A DNA stretch of 64,000 nt, taken from NCBI RefSeq assembly GCF_001422645.1, contig NZ_LMLR01000017.1, positions 1 through 64,000 on the forward strand, in the 5' to 3' direction. Below are positions 24,509-36,010 of this stretch, piece by piece. Position numbers and translations under genes: made by a program. The first letter of the stretch is position 1, and every line of letters starts with the position of its first letter. A model generated the notes under the pieces. It saw only the letters and a program-made list of their open reading frames with translations, was not told the origin of the DNA and ran no database searches. Source of the stretch: Arthrobacter sp. Leaf69. Lineage in GTDB: Bacteria; Actinomycetota; Actinomycetes; Actinomycetales; Micrococcaceae.

Positions 24509-24998
24509 GGACCTGGACCTGGCGGGCACCGAAGGCTTCCAGTGCCTCACCGGTGAGCCGGAACGTGGACCATTCGTCCATCGGGCTGGCACCCAGCTTC
24601 TTGTAGAAATTGATGGACGGTTCATTCCAGTCCAGGACGCTCCATTCGACGCGGGCATAGCCGCGCTCGACGGCGGTCGCGGCCAGGTGCTGCAGCAGCG
24701 CTTTTCCGTGGCCTTCGCCCCGGGCCTCGGGACGGACGTAAAGGTCCTCGAGGTAGATGCCGTGGACGCCCTCCCAGGTGGAGTAGTTCAGGAACCAGAG
24801 GGCGAAGCCGCGGATCTCCCCGGCTTCGTTCTCGGCCATCGCGGCGAACACCCGCGGGTTCTCGCCGAACAGGACCTCGGTCAGCATCTCCGGGGTGTTC
24901 CGGACGGCGTCCGGCTCCTTCTCGTAGATGGCCAGGTCATGGATCATCTGCAGGATTGCGGGGACATCGTTCGCCGTCGCCGGCCGGATTACACTCAT
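24501..24998 (-). CDS. GNAT N-acetyltransferase, diamine (SSAT-like) type
   Basis: The 165-residue product matches the spermidine/diamine acetyltransferase-like group: IRPATANDVPAILQMIHDLA at the start, YLEDLYVRPEARGEGHGKALLQHL with the acetyl-CoA loop near residues 83-106, and VLDWNEPSINFYKKLGA at about residues 122-138. It would acetylate small amines with acetyl-CoA. The ATG is preceded by TAAACT six bases upstream and no Shine-Dalgarno sequence. The end overlaps the hydrolase start, so they form a two-gene operon. The substrate is inferred only from the subgroup. Confidence 0.82.
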   Translation of the reverse strand: MSVIRPATANDVPAILQMIHDLAIYEKEPDAVRNTPEMLTEVLFGENPRVFAAMAENEAGEIRGFALWFLNYSTWEGVHGIYLEDLYVRPEARGEGHGKALLQHLAATAVERGYARVEWSVLDWNEPSINFYKKLGASPMDEWSTFRLTGEALEAFGARQVQVRG

Positions 24999-25004
24999 TG
25001 TCCG

Positions 25005-25010
25005 AGTTTA
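25005..25010 (-). promoter_or_regulatory. Leaderless -10 element of the GNAT-hydrolase operon
   Basis: TAAACT on the minus strand ends six bases before the ATG at 24998. Confidence 0.45.
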
Positions 25011-25095
25011 CAAGTTGTTCGGGTCAACACGTGGTGCGGGCGCACACGGTGTCCGGCCGCACAGGCAGTCCGGCGGCTGCCGGATCCCGGACGGC

Positions 25096-27642
25096 CTAGA
25101 GCCGGTTCACGTCCGTCACCTTCACCACCGCGGTGCCGGTCTCGTCCGACGCCGCGAGGTCCACTTCGGCCGAGATGCCCCAGTCGTGGTTGCCGGCCGG
25201 GTCCTCGAAGATCTGCCGGACCTTCCATGTCCCGGTGTCCTCGGTGATGATCAGCAGGCCCGGGCCGCGGGCGTCCGGGCCGGTGCCGATGTCGTCGTGC
25301 TCGTCGAAATAGTCATCCAGCGCGTCTTCCCAGCGTTCTGCGTCCCAGCCGGACCCGGCGTCGAGCTCGGCCAGGGCAGCGGCGTCCTCGTCCGCGAAGA
25401 GCTCCACCCGGCGGAACATCTCATTGCGGACCATCACGCGGAAGGCGCGGACGTTGGAGGTCAGCGACGGCGGCGGGGGCGGGGGAGCGTCGTGCGGCGT
25501 TGGAGCCTTGCCGGACGTGAGCTCCTCCCACTCATCCAGCAGGCTGGAGTCGACCTGGCGGACCAGTTCGCCGAGCCACGCGATGAGGTCTTCGAGGTCT
25601 TCGCGGAGGGCGTCCTGCGGGACGGTCTGCCGCAGCGCCTTGAATCCGTCGGCAAGGTAGCGCAGCACGATGCCCTCGGAGCGGGCCAGGCCGTAGAACT
25701 GGACGAATTCGCCAAAGTTCATGGCGCGCTCGTACATGTCCCGGACCACCGACTTCGGCGCAAGCTCAAAATCGCCGATCCAGGGCGCGGCCCGGCGGTA
25801 GACCTCGAAGGACTCACCCAGGAGCTCCGCCAGCGGCTGCGGGTAGGTGACCTCCTCCAGCATGGCCATGCGTTGGTCGTAGTCGATCCCGTCCGCCTTC
25901 ATCGCGGCGATCGCCTCGCCGCGGGCCTTCTTCTGCTGCGCGGAAAGGATCTGCCGTGGCTTCTCGAGCGTGGATTCGATCACGGACACCACATCGAGGG
26001 CGTACGACGGCGACTCCGGATCCAGCAGGTCCAGCGCCGCGAGGGCGAACGGGGACAGCGGCTGGTTCAGGGCAAAGTTGGCCTGCAGATGGACCGTGAG
26101 CCGGACGGTGCGGCCGTCGGTGCCCTGCTCCTGCAGCGGGATGCGCTCCACGACACCCGCGGCCAGCAGTTCGCGGTAGATTCCGAGTGCCTTCTTCATC
26201 AGCTGCAACTGGGAAGAGCGCGGCTCATGGTTTTCGGTGAGAAGCCGGCGCGCGGCCTTGAACGGATCACCCGGCCGTTCCATCAGGTTCATCAGCATCG
26301 CGTGCGTCACGGTGAAGCTTGACGTCAGCGGGTCCGGGGCGGACTCCACCAGGCGCTGGTAGGTCGGTTCTCCCCAGGACACGAAGCCCTCCGGGGGTTT
26401 CTTCTTGACCACCTGGCGGAGCTTCTTCTGGTCGTCGCCGAACTTGGCCGTGGCCTTGGCCATCGCCTTGACGTTTTCCGTGACATGCTCCGGGGCCTGC
26501 ACCACAACGGTGCCCGCGGTGTCGTAGCCGGCCCGCCCGGCGCGGCCGGCGATCTGGTGGAATTCGCGGGAGTTCAGCAGCCGGGTGCGGACGCCGTCGT
26601 ACTTGCTCAGAGCGGTCAGCAACACGGTGCGGATAGGGACGTTGATGCCCACGCCGAGGGTGTCGGTCCCGCAGATGACCTTGAGCAGCCCGGCCTGGGC
26701 GAGCTGTTCCACCAAACGGCGGTATTTAGGCAGCATGCCGGCATGGTGCACGCCGATGCCGTGCCGGACCAGCCGGTTGAGGGTCTTGCCGAACCCGGCG
26801 GCGAAACGGAAACCGGCGATCAGCTCGGCGATCTTGTCCTTCTCCTCGCGGGTGCAGACGTTGATGCTCATCAGGTTCTGGGCCCGGTCGATCGCCTCCA
26901 CCTGGCTGAAGTGCACCACGTAGACAGGAACCTGCTTCGTCGCGAGGAGCTCCTCGAGGGTCTCGTGGACCGGCGTCTGTTCGTAGTAGTAGTGCAGCGG
27001 GATGGGTCGTTCCGCCGAACTGACGGTCGTCGTCGGGCGGCCGGTCAGTTCGGTGATTCCGGCTTCGAAGCGGCTGACGTCGCCCAGCGTTGCGGACATC
27101 AGCAGGAATTGGGCCTGGGGGAGTTCCAGCAGCGGTACCTGCCACGCCCAGCCGCGCTGCGGGTCGGAGTAGAAATGGAATTCATCCATGATGACGGCGC
27201 CGAGCTCGGCGGCGGCGCCTTCGCGGAGGGCGATGTTGGCCAGGATTTCCGCCGTGCAGCAGATGATGGGAGCGTCCTGGTTGACGCCGGAGTCGCCGGT
27301 GATCATTCCGACGTTCTCGGCGCCGAAGATCTCGCACAGGGCGAAGAACTTCTCCGAGACGAGGGCCTTGATCGGTGCGGTGTAGTAGCTGCGCTGGCCG
27401 CGGGCCATGGCCTGGAAATGCGCGGCAATGGCCACGAGGGATTTCCCGGAGCCGGTGGGGGTCGCCAGAATAACGTTGGCGCCGGCGGCGAGCTCCATGA
27501 TGGCCTCGTCTTGGGCGGTGTACAGGGCCAGCCCGCGGGTTTCCGTCCACTCGACGAAGCGGGTGTAGAGCTCGTCCGGGTCAAGGCCGGTCCGGCCTGG
27601 GACTCGCGCGGCCGGGGCGGGGAGCTGATCAACAAGTTTCAT
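25096..27642 (-). CDS. DEAD/DEAH-box helicase (Ski2-like)
   Basis: The 848-residue product has helicase motifs in order: Q-like LYTAQDEAIMEL, motif I ATPTGSGKSLVA, Ia TAPIKALVSEK, II MDEFHF (a DEFH box), III LMSATLGD, V GTDTLGVGINVPIRTV and VI QIAGRAGRAGYD. The second half (DUF3516-type in actinobacteria) is not a helicase core and ends with a beta-rich segment. This family is held to unwind RNA or DNA in the cytoplasm; the partner is unknown. ATG 27642 has TAAGCT seven bases upstream and a GGGGG run that could instead be a weak ribosome-binding site. Confidence 0.88.
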   Translation of the reverse strand: MKLVDQLPAPAARVPGRTGLDPDELYTRFVEWTETRGLALYTAQDEAIMELAAGANVILATPTGSGKSLVAIAAHFQAMARGQRSYYTAPIKALVSEKFFALCEIFGAENVGMITGDSGVNQDAPIICCTAEILANIALREGAAAELGAVIMDEFHFYSDPQRGWAWQVPLLELPQAQFLLMSATLGDVSRFEAGITELTGRPTTTVSSAERPIPLHYYYEQTPVHETLEELLATKQVPVYVVHFSQVEAIDRAQNLMSINVCTREEKDKIAELIAGFRFAAGFGKTLNRLVRHGIGVHHAGMLPKYRRLVEQLAQAGLLKVICGTDTLGVGINVPIRTVLLTALSKYDGVRTRLLNSREFHQIAGRAGRAGYDTAGTVVVQAPEHVTENVKAMAKATAKFGDDQKKLRQVVKKKPPEGFVSWGEPTYQRLVESAPDPLTSSFTVTHAMLMNLMERPGDPFKAARRLLTENHEPRSSQLQLMKKALGIYRELLAAGVVERIPLQEQGTDGRTVRLTVHLQANFALNQPLSPFALAALDLLDPESPSYALDVVSVIESTLEKPRQILSAQQKKARGEAIAAMKADGIDYDQRMAMLEEVTYPQPLAELLGESFEVYRRAAPWIGDFELAPKSVVRDMYERAMNFGEFVQFYGLARSEGIVLRYLADGFKALRQTVPQDALREDLEDLIAWLGELVRQVDSSLLDEWEELTSGKAPTPHDAPPPPPPSLTSNVRAFRVMVRNEMFRRVELFADEDAAALAELDAGSGWDAERWEDALDDYFDEHDDIGTGPDARGPGLLIITEDTGTWKVRQIFEDPAGNHDWGISAEVDLAASDETGTAVVKVTDVNRL

Positions 27643-27649
27643 TGCCCCC

Positions 27650-27655
27650 AGCTTA
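27650..27655 (-). promoter_or_regulatory. Possible leaderless -10 element of the helicase gene
   Basis: TAAGCT on the minus strand ends seven bases before the ATG at 27642; the intervening GGGGG makes a leadered start also possible. Confidence 0.35.
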
Positions 27656-27810
27656 GTGGCCCGCTTGGTGGCCGGCGCCCGGGCGGCGGGGCCGGAAGCG
27701 CCGGGTGCGCCGGGACGACGCGCGCTGTGGTCGCGCGCCTCCATGGCCGCCGTCCCGGCCGGGGTTAGGCTTCGGACGTCGCCCCGTTCGCCACTGACCG
27801 GAGGAAAGCC

Positions 27811-28590
27811 GTGAAATGGGATCCCGCCACGTACGTGCAGTTCGGGGACTACCGGGACAGGCCGTACTTCGACCTGACGGCCCGGGTCCATGCGGACGCT
27901 CCCCGGCACGTCGTCGACCTCGGCTGCGGTCCCGGGAACCTGACGGCCACCCTTGCCGAGCGGTGGCCCGCGGCGGAGGTCACCGGCCTGGACTCGTCAG
28001 CAGAAATGCTGGCCCAATCAGCGGCCCACGCCGAACGGCTGCCCAACCTCTCCTTCGGGCCGGCGGACATCGCCGGCTGGATGCCCTCGGAAGACACCGA
28101 CGTCGTCGTCACCAACGCCGCCCTGCAGTGGGTTCCCGGCCACCGGGACATGCTGGCGCGCTGGCTCGCCGCGCTCACGCCCGGAGCCTGGTTCGCGCTG
28201 CAGGTGCCCGGCAACTTCAACGCCCCCTCGCACGCCCTGATGCGCGGGCTGGCGGACTCAGCGGAATGGAGGGGCCGGCTGGCCGGTGTGCTCCGCCACG
28301 ATGACGTTGTGGGCGGACCGGAGGACTACTTGAACATCATGCTCGACGCCGGCTGCGATGCGGACGCGTGGGAGACCACGTACAGCCAGCTGCTCGCCGG
28401 CCCGAACCCCGTCCTGGAGTGGGTCCGCGGCACCGGGCTCCGGCCTGTTCTCGCCGCGTTGTCCGCCGAGGATGCCCGCGAGTTCGAGGCCGAATACTCG
28501 GAGCGGCTGGCCGGGGCCTACCCGGCCGGGCCGTACGGCACCGTGTTCCCGTTCCGGCGGATTTTCGCCGTGGCCCGCAAACGGGAATGA
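27811..28590 (+). CDS. tam: Trans-aconitate 2-methyltransferase
   Basis: The 259-residue product has the S-adenosylmethionine motif VVDLGCGPGNLTATLAERWP near residues 34-53 and the Tam-specific opening MKWDPATYVQFGDYRDRPYFDL, with TNAALQWVPGH in the middle. Tam methylates trans-aconitate, a spontaneous by-product that inhibits the citric acid cycle. GTG 27811 follows GGAGGAAAG, a strong ribosome-binding site. The gene is divergent from the helicase gene and is followed by a 142-base promoter region for the ABC exporter operon. Confidence 0.9.
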   Translation: MKWDPATYVQFGDYRDRPYFDLTARVHADAPRHVVDLGCGPGNLTATLAERWPAAEVTGLDSSAEMLAQSAAHAERLPNLSFGPADIAGWMPSEDTDVVVTNAALQWVPGHRDMLARWLAALTPGAWFALQVPGNFNAPSHALMRGLADSAEWRGRLAGVLRHDDVVGGPEDYLNIMLDAGCDADAWETTYSQLLAGPNPVLEWVRGTGLRPVLAALSAEDAREFEAEYSERLAGAYPAGPYGTVFPFRRIFAVARKRE

Positions 28591-28637
28591 CCCCCGGACC
28601 CGGCCCGGTCACGAGGACGGCCGCGGCGTGACAACCG

Positions 28638-28662
28638 AGCACGGTGTGATCGTGCTTACAAT
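28638..28662 (+). promoter_or_regulatory. Candidate operator and -10 of the ABC exporter-gntR operon
   Basis: AGCACG (28638-28643) and CGTGCT (28651-28656) form an inverted repeat with a seven-base spacer, directly followed by the -10-like TACAAT (28657-28662). A GntR dimer bound here would cover the promoter; assignment to the operon's own regulator is inference. Confidence 0.4.
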
Positions 28663-28732
28663 GACCGGGCAGCGTGGGGGCGGCTGCCTAGGCAAAGCTG
28701 GATCCGTGCCCTGACCTAGCAATGGAGGTTCG

Positions 28733-30460
28733 GTGCTTATTGGCCTGTTGGGCCGGCTGCTAGCCGCCCACAAAGGGACGGTGCTGGCCATCGTTCTCCT
28801 GCAGCTCGTACAGACCACTGCAACCCTCCTCCTCCCCACCCTGAACGCGGCCATCATCGATGACGGCGTCGTCGGCGGCCAGATCCCGGCGATCCTGCGC
28901 CTGGGCTCCTGGATGGCCGCGATCGCACTGGTACAGGTGGCTGCCGCCATCGCCGCCGGCTACCTGGGCGCCGTCGCGGCCATGGAACTGGGCCGTCAAC
29001 TGCGCGAGGAACTGTTCGCCAAAGTGCAGTCCATGTCATCCCAGGAAGTCGGTGCGTTCGGCGCGGCCAGCCTCGTCACGAGGGCCACCAACGACGTCGC
29101 GCAGATCCAGAACCTCGTTGTCCTCATCTTCACGATGCTGGTCGCCGCGCCCGCCATCTTCGTCGGCGGCATTCTGCTGGCCATCCACCAGGACGTCGTC
29201 CTGTCCGGCATCGTGATCGCGGTGATTCCGGTCCTTGCGGTGATTATGGTCCTGATCGTTCGCCGCCTCGTACCGCTCTACCGGCAGGGCCAGGACCTCA
29301 TTGACCGGGTCAGCCGGATGCTGCGGGAGCAGATCATCGGCGCCAACGTCATCCGCGGCTTTGTGCGCCAGGGACACGAAATCCGGCGCTTCGACGTGGT
29401 CAACAAGGACCTGACGCAGAACAACCTGCGGTCCGCGCTGCTGGTCGCCGGCATGATGCCGCTGATCATGCTTGTGGTGAATCTGTCCTCCGTCGGTGTC
29501 GTCTGGTTCGGCGGGCACCGGATCCAGTCCGGCGAGATGCGGCTCGGCGCACTAACGGCATTCATCGCCTACATCCTGCAGATCCTCATCGCGATCATGA
29601 TGGCGATGTACGTCTTCATGACGGCCCCGCGCGCGGCGGCCTGCGCCGAGCGGATCCAGGCGGTCCTCGACACGGCGCCCGCGATCACGGACGGCCCGGG
29701 CAGCGACGCACCCGAGGGCAACGCCGTGGAGTTCCGGAACGTCTCCTTCGCGTACCCCGGGGCCGAGGCACCGGTCCTCGACGGTGTCAGCTTCACGGCC
29801 GCTCCAGGGACCGTGACGGCTGTCATCGGCGCCACGGGGAGCGGCAAAACAACGCTGCTGAATCTGGTGCCCCGGTTCCTGGCCGCCACCGGCGGGCACA
29901 TCAGCATCGGAGGATGCGATGTTCGGAGCCTGACCCTGGACGCCTTGCGGAGCATGATCGCCGTCGTACCCCAGCACTCGTATCTGTTCTCCGGGACGGT
30001 AGCCGAGAACCTGCGGATGGCCGCCCCGGCGGCGACCGACGACGATCTCTGGCGCGTGCTGGGCAGCGCGCAGGCAGAGGAGTTTGTCCGGAAGCTGCCG
30101 CAGGGGCTGGAAGCGCCGGTGAGCCAGGGCGGCACGAATTTCTCCGGCGGCCAGCGGCAGCGGCTGTGCATCGCCCGCGCGCTGCTCCGTGAGGCTCCGG
30201 TGTACTTGTTCGACGACAGCTTCTCGGCACTGGACTACGGCACCGACCACCGGCTCCGCGAGGCGATCGGGCCGCTGCTCCGCACGGCCACTGTCCTGAT
30301 CGTCGCCGAACGGGTCGCCACGATCGTGGACGCCGGGCTGATCCTGGTTCTTGAGGACGGCCGGCTGGTGGCGCAGGGGACACACCAGCAGCTGATGGAC
30401 ACGTCACCGAGCTACCGGGAGATCGCTGCCTCCCAGCTGGTGCTGGAGGAGACCCTGTGA
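28733..30460 (+). CDS. Heterodimeric ABC exporter, degenerate-site subunit
   Basis: The 575-residue protein joins six membrane helices (residues 1 to about 300) to an ATPase domain. Walker A is GATGSGKTT near residue 366 and the signature NFSGGQRQR is normal, but Walker B ends in LFDDSFSALD, so the catalytic Glu is Asp, and the switch His is replaced by Glu in VAERVATI (about residue 526). This is the pattern of the half that forms the non-hydrolysing site in heterodimeric exporters such as BmrC/BmrD or TM287/288. GTG 28733 follows GGAGG. It overlaps the second subunit gene by GTGA. Confidence 0.92.
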   Translation: MLIGLLGRLLAAHKGTVLAIVLLQLVQTTATLLLPTLNAAIIDDGVVGGQIPAILRLGSWMAAIALVQVAAAIAAGYLGAVAAMELGRQLREELFAKVQSMSSQEVGAFGAASLVTRATNDVAQIQNLVVLIFTMLVAAPAIFVGGILLAIHQDVVLSGIVIAVIPVLAVIMVLIVRRLVPLYRQGQDLIDRVSRMLREQIIGANVIRGFVRQGHEIRRFDVVNKDLTQNNLRSALLVAGMMPLIMLVVNLSSVGVVWFGGHRIQSGEMRLGALTAFIAYILQILIAIMMAMYVFMTAPRAAACAERIQAVLDTAPAITDGPGSDAPEGNAVEFRNVSFAYPGAEAPVLDGVSFTAAPGTVTAVIGATGSGKTTLLNLVPRFLAATGGHISIGGCDVRSLTLDALRSMIAVVPQHSYLFSGTVAENLRMAAPAATDDDLWRVLGSAQAEEFVRKLPQGLEAPVSQGGTNFSGGQRQRLCIARALLREAPVYLFDDSFSALDYGTDHRLREAIGPLLRTATVLIVAERVATIVDAGLILVLEDGRLVAQGTHQQLMDTSPSYREIAASQLVLEETL

Positions 30461-32421
30461 CCCCGGAACAGGCGCTCGACGCCGGCGCGGACGCTCCCGC
30501 ACGCGACGCCAGGGACCAGCCCCTGGTGGACACACCGTCCGGCGGGCGCACCGAGGCCCTCCCGGTGGTGCCCCAGGAGGAGGCACCGACGGGCGGCCGG
30601 TTCCGCTGGCGGACCGCCGGCCGGCTGCTCGGTCTGCTGCGGCCGTCGGCGTGGCGGATGGCCGGCGTCATCGCCGCAACGTGCGCGTTTGTGGTGCTCA
30701 ACGTGGCGGCACCGAAACTCCTGGGCGACGCCACCGACGTCGTGGTTGCCGGAGTGGTCGGGGGTTCCTTCAACGAGGAGGAACTCGCCGCGCTGCTGGC
30801 GGGCGTGTCCGTCATATATCTTGGGGCCTCCTTTTTCAGCTGGATCCAGGGCGCACTGACCGCCGTCGCCGTGCAGCGGCTGAGCTACGGGCTGCGGGCC
30901 TCCGTGGAGGAGAAGCTGCATGTCCTCCCGTCCGGCCATTTTGACGAACAACACCGCGGGGACGTGCTGAGCCGCGCCACCAACGACGTCGACAACATCG
31001 CCCAGGCCCTCAACCAGCTGCTCAACCAGCTGATCATGTCGCTGCTGATGCTGTCCGCGGCGCTGGCCATGATGCTGTGGCTGTCGCCGGTCCTGGCCCT
31101 GATCGCGCTGGTCTCCGTCCCGGTGTCCACGCTCATCACCGTCCTTGTGGCCAGGAAATCCCAGGCCCACTTCACCGAGCAGTGGGGGAGCACGGGCGAG
31201 CTGCACGCACAGCTGGAGGAGTTCTTCACCGGCCACGAGGTCCTCAAGGCCTTCGGGCGGCAGGAGACGGCCGCGTCCCGGTTCAAGGACGGCAACGACA
31301 AACTGTGCCGTGCCAGCGCCCGCGCGCAGTACGTGTCCGGCGTGGTGCAGCCCCTCATGGTCTTCGTGTCCAACCTCAACTACGTCGCCGTCGCCGTCGT
31401 CGGGGCGCTCCAGGTCCTGGCCGGCGCCATGACCATCGGCGGCCTCCAGGCCTTCATCCAGTTCAGCCGGCTCTTCAGCCAGCCAATGGGCCAGATCGGC
31501 GGCATGCTGACCCTCATGCAGTCGTGCCTCGCCTCGGCCGGGCGGGTCTTCGAACTCCTGGACGCCCCGGAAATCCCGGGGGAGCCCGCAATGGGCCCCG
31601 AAGCCGCTCCAGGCACCCGTCCCGGCCCCGGCAGCGCCGCCGCGCCGGCCGGCACCGCCGGCCGGGTCGCCTTTGAACACGTCACCTTCGGCTACAGCCC
31701 GGCTGCCCCGGCGGTCCGGGACCTGTCCTTCACCGTGGAACCCGGGCAGACCGTGGCGGTGGTAGGCCACACCGGCGCCGGCAAAACCACCGTCGTGAAC
31801 CTGCTGATGCGGTTCTACGAACTCGACTCCGGACGGATCAGGGTCGACGGCACGGACATCACGGATCTGCCGCGGGATACCCTGCGGGCCAAGTTCGGCA
31901 CCGTGATGCAGGACGCCTGGCTGTTCAGCGGCAGCATCCGGGACAACATCGAGTACGGCTGCCCCGGCGCAGGCGACGCCGAGATCGTAGCCGCTGCGCG
32001 CGCCAGCCACGTGGACCAGTTCGTCCGTGCCCTGCCCGGTGGCTACGCCACGATGCTCGGCAACGACGGCGACTCGCTGAGCCGCGGCCAGCGCCAGCTG
32101 ATCTCCATCGCCAGGGCGCAACTGGCCGGGCGCAGCATCCTGGTCCTCGATGAGGCCACAAGCTCCGTTGACAGCCGCACCGAAGTGCAGATCCGGCAGG
32201 CGATGCAGCGGCTCAGGCAGGGTCGCACGAGCTTCGTCATTGCCCATCGTTTGTCCACCGTCCGGGACGCTGATCTAATTCTGGTCATGGACCAAGGACG
32301 GATTGTTGAGCAGGGGACCCATCAGCAGCTGATGGCAAAGGGCGGGCACTACCTTAAACTGTACGAGGCGCAGTTCGCCCGCCGCGAACAGCCCCAACGT
32401 GACCAGGAGCCCGGACAGTGA
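30457..32421 (+). CDS. Heterodimeric ABC exporter, catalytic subunit
   Basis: The 654-residue partner has an Ala/Asp-rich N-terminal extension of about 45 residues, six membrane helices, and an ATPase domain with Walker A GHTGAGKTT near residue 437 and an intact Walker B VLDEATSSVD plus switch His in IAHRLSTV. Its signature reads SLSRGQRQ, not SGGQ, which matches a partner contributing the degenerate site. A low-complexity Pro/Ala linker lies near residues 375-400. Together with the upstream gene it should export lipids or drugs. It overlaps the gntR gene by GTGA. Confidence 0.92.
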   Translation: MTPEQALDAGADAPARDARDQPLVDTPSGGRTEALPVVPQEEAPTGGRFRWRTAGRLLGLLRPSAWRMAGVIAATCAFVVLNVAAPKLLGDATDVVVAGVVGGSFNEEELAALLAGVSVIYLGASFFSWIQGALTAVAVQRLSYGLRASVEEKLHVLPSGHFDEQHRGDVLSRATNDVDNIAQALNQLLNQLIMSLLMLSAALAMMLWLSPVLALIALVSVPVSTLITVLVARKSQAHFTEQWGSTGELHAQLEEFFTGHEVLKAFGRQETAASRFKDGNDKLCRASARAQYVSGVVQPLMVFVSNLNYVAVAVVGALQVLAGAMTIGGLQAFIQFSRLFSQPMGQIGGMLTLMQSCLASAGRVFELLDAPEIPGEPAMGPEAAPGTRPGPGSAAAPAGTAGRVAFEHVTFGYSPAAPAVRDLSFTVEPGQTVAVVGHTGAGKTTVVNLLMRFYELDSGRIRVDGTDITDLPRDTLRAKFGTVMQDAWLFSGSIRDNIEYGCPGAGDAEIVAAARASHVDQFVRALPGGYATMLGNDGDSLSRGQRQLISIARAQLAGRSILVLDEATSSVDSRTEVQIRQAMQRLRQGRTSFVIAHRLSTVRDADLILVMDQGRIVEQGTHQQLMAKGGHYLKLYEAQFARREQPQRDQEPGQ

Positions 32422-32819
32422 GCCCCACCGAAACACCAGCAACATCGGCAACACCGTTTCCCGGCTCTTGGCGGCCGAATCCCGGCAGCACCGTGCCCCT
32501 GTTTGAGCAGCTCCGGCTCAACATCATCGAACGCGCCGACAACGGGACCCTGGCCCCCGGGACCAAGCTCCCCGCCGTCCGGAACCTCGCCGGCGAGCTG
32601 GGCGTCGCGCCCCACACCGTGGCGCGCGCCTACAAGGAACTGGAGGCCGCCGGCGTCGTGCTGACCCGGGGCCGGAACGGGACGGTGGTGTGCGCCCGGG
32701 ACGAGGCCTGGAGCTCACTTTCCGCTGCCGCCGCCGATTTCGCCGCCGCGGCCAAGGCCCAGGGTGCCAGCTTCGCCGAGGCCGTGCAGCTGCTCGCCGC
32801 GGCGTACGACCGCGAGTAG
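32418..32819 (+). CDS. GntR-family regulator, YtrA subfamily
   Basis: The 133-residue product is a winged helix-turn-helix domain (PLFEQLRLNIIERADNGTL, then AVRNLAGELGVAPHTVARAYKELEAAGVV at about residues 53-81) followed by a short helical tail, the YtrA layout. Members commonly repress the ABC transporter operon in which they lie, and respond to cell-envelope antibiotics in some Bacillus cases. Here the gene overlaps the ABC gene by GTGA and is last in the operon, so autorepression is likely. A matching inverted repeat lies over the operon promoter. Confidence 0.88.
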   Translation: MSPTETPATSATPFPGSWRPNPGSTVPLFEQLRLNIIERADNGTLAPGTKLPAVRNLAGELGVAPHTVARAYKELEAAGVVLTRGRNGTVVCARDEAWSSLSAAAADFAAAAKAQGASFAEAVQLLAAAYDRE

Positions 32820-32877
32820 CCCCCGCTAACATATCGGCCTGCGTTCTCCGGCGCGGGACACAGCCGGGAATGGATAT

Positions 32878-32893
32878 TCGAAGAAGTTTTCGA
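32878..32893 (+). promoter_or_regulatory. LexA-like SOS box of uvrA
   Basis: TCGAAGAAGTTTTCGA agrees at 12 of 16 positions with the actinobacterial/Bacillus-type box TCGAACATATGTTCGA, including both TCGA ends. It ends one base before the uvrA -10 element region. Confidence 0.6.
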
Positions 32894-32894
32894 T

Positions 32895-32900
32895 TAGCAT
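32895..32900 (+). promoter_or_regulatory. Leaderless -10 element of uvrA
   Basis: TAGCAT ends seven bases before GTG 32908, with the LexA-like box just upstream. Confidence 0.45.
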
Positions 32901-32907
32901 TGGTAGC

Positions 32908-35889
<2,982 letters not shown>

Positions 35890-35900
35890 AAGGTGCGGGC

Positions 35901-35935
35901 CCGGTGCACCGCGGAGCCTGCCGCGGATGCACCGG
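35901..35935 (+). terminator. Terminator hairpin after uvrA
   Basis: A 14-base stem (35901-35914 with 35921-35935, one bulged A) encloses a six-base loop, 12 bases after the uvrA stop. No T tract follows. Confidence 0.55.
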
Positions 35936-36010
35936 CCTGCCGGGCGGCGACATATTCCCGCTGCGGCATGCGAGTTTCTGGCATCCGTTCAGTCGTGAGA
36001 AACTAGGCCG

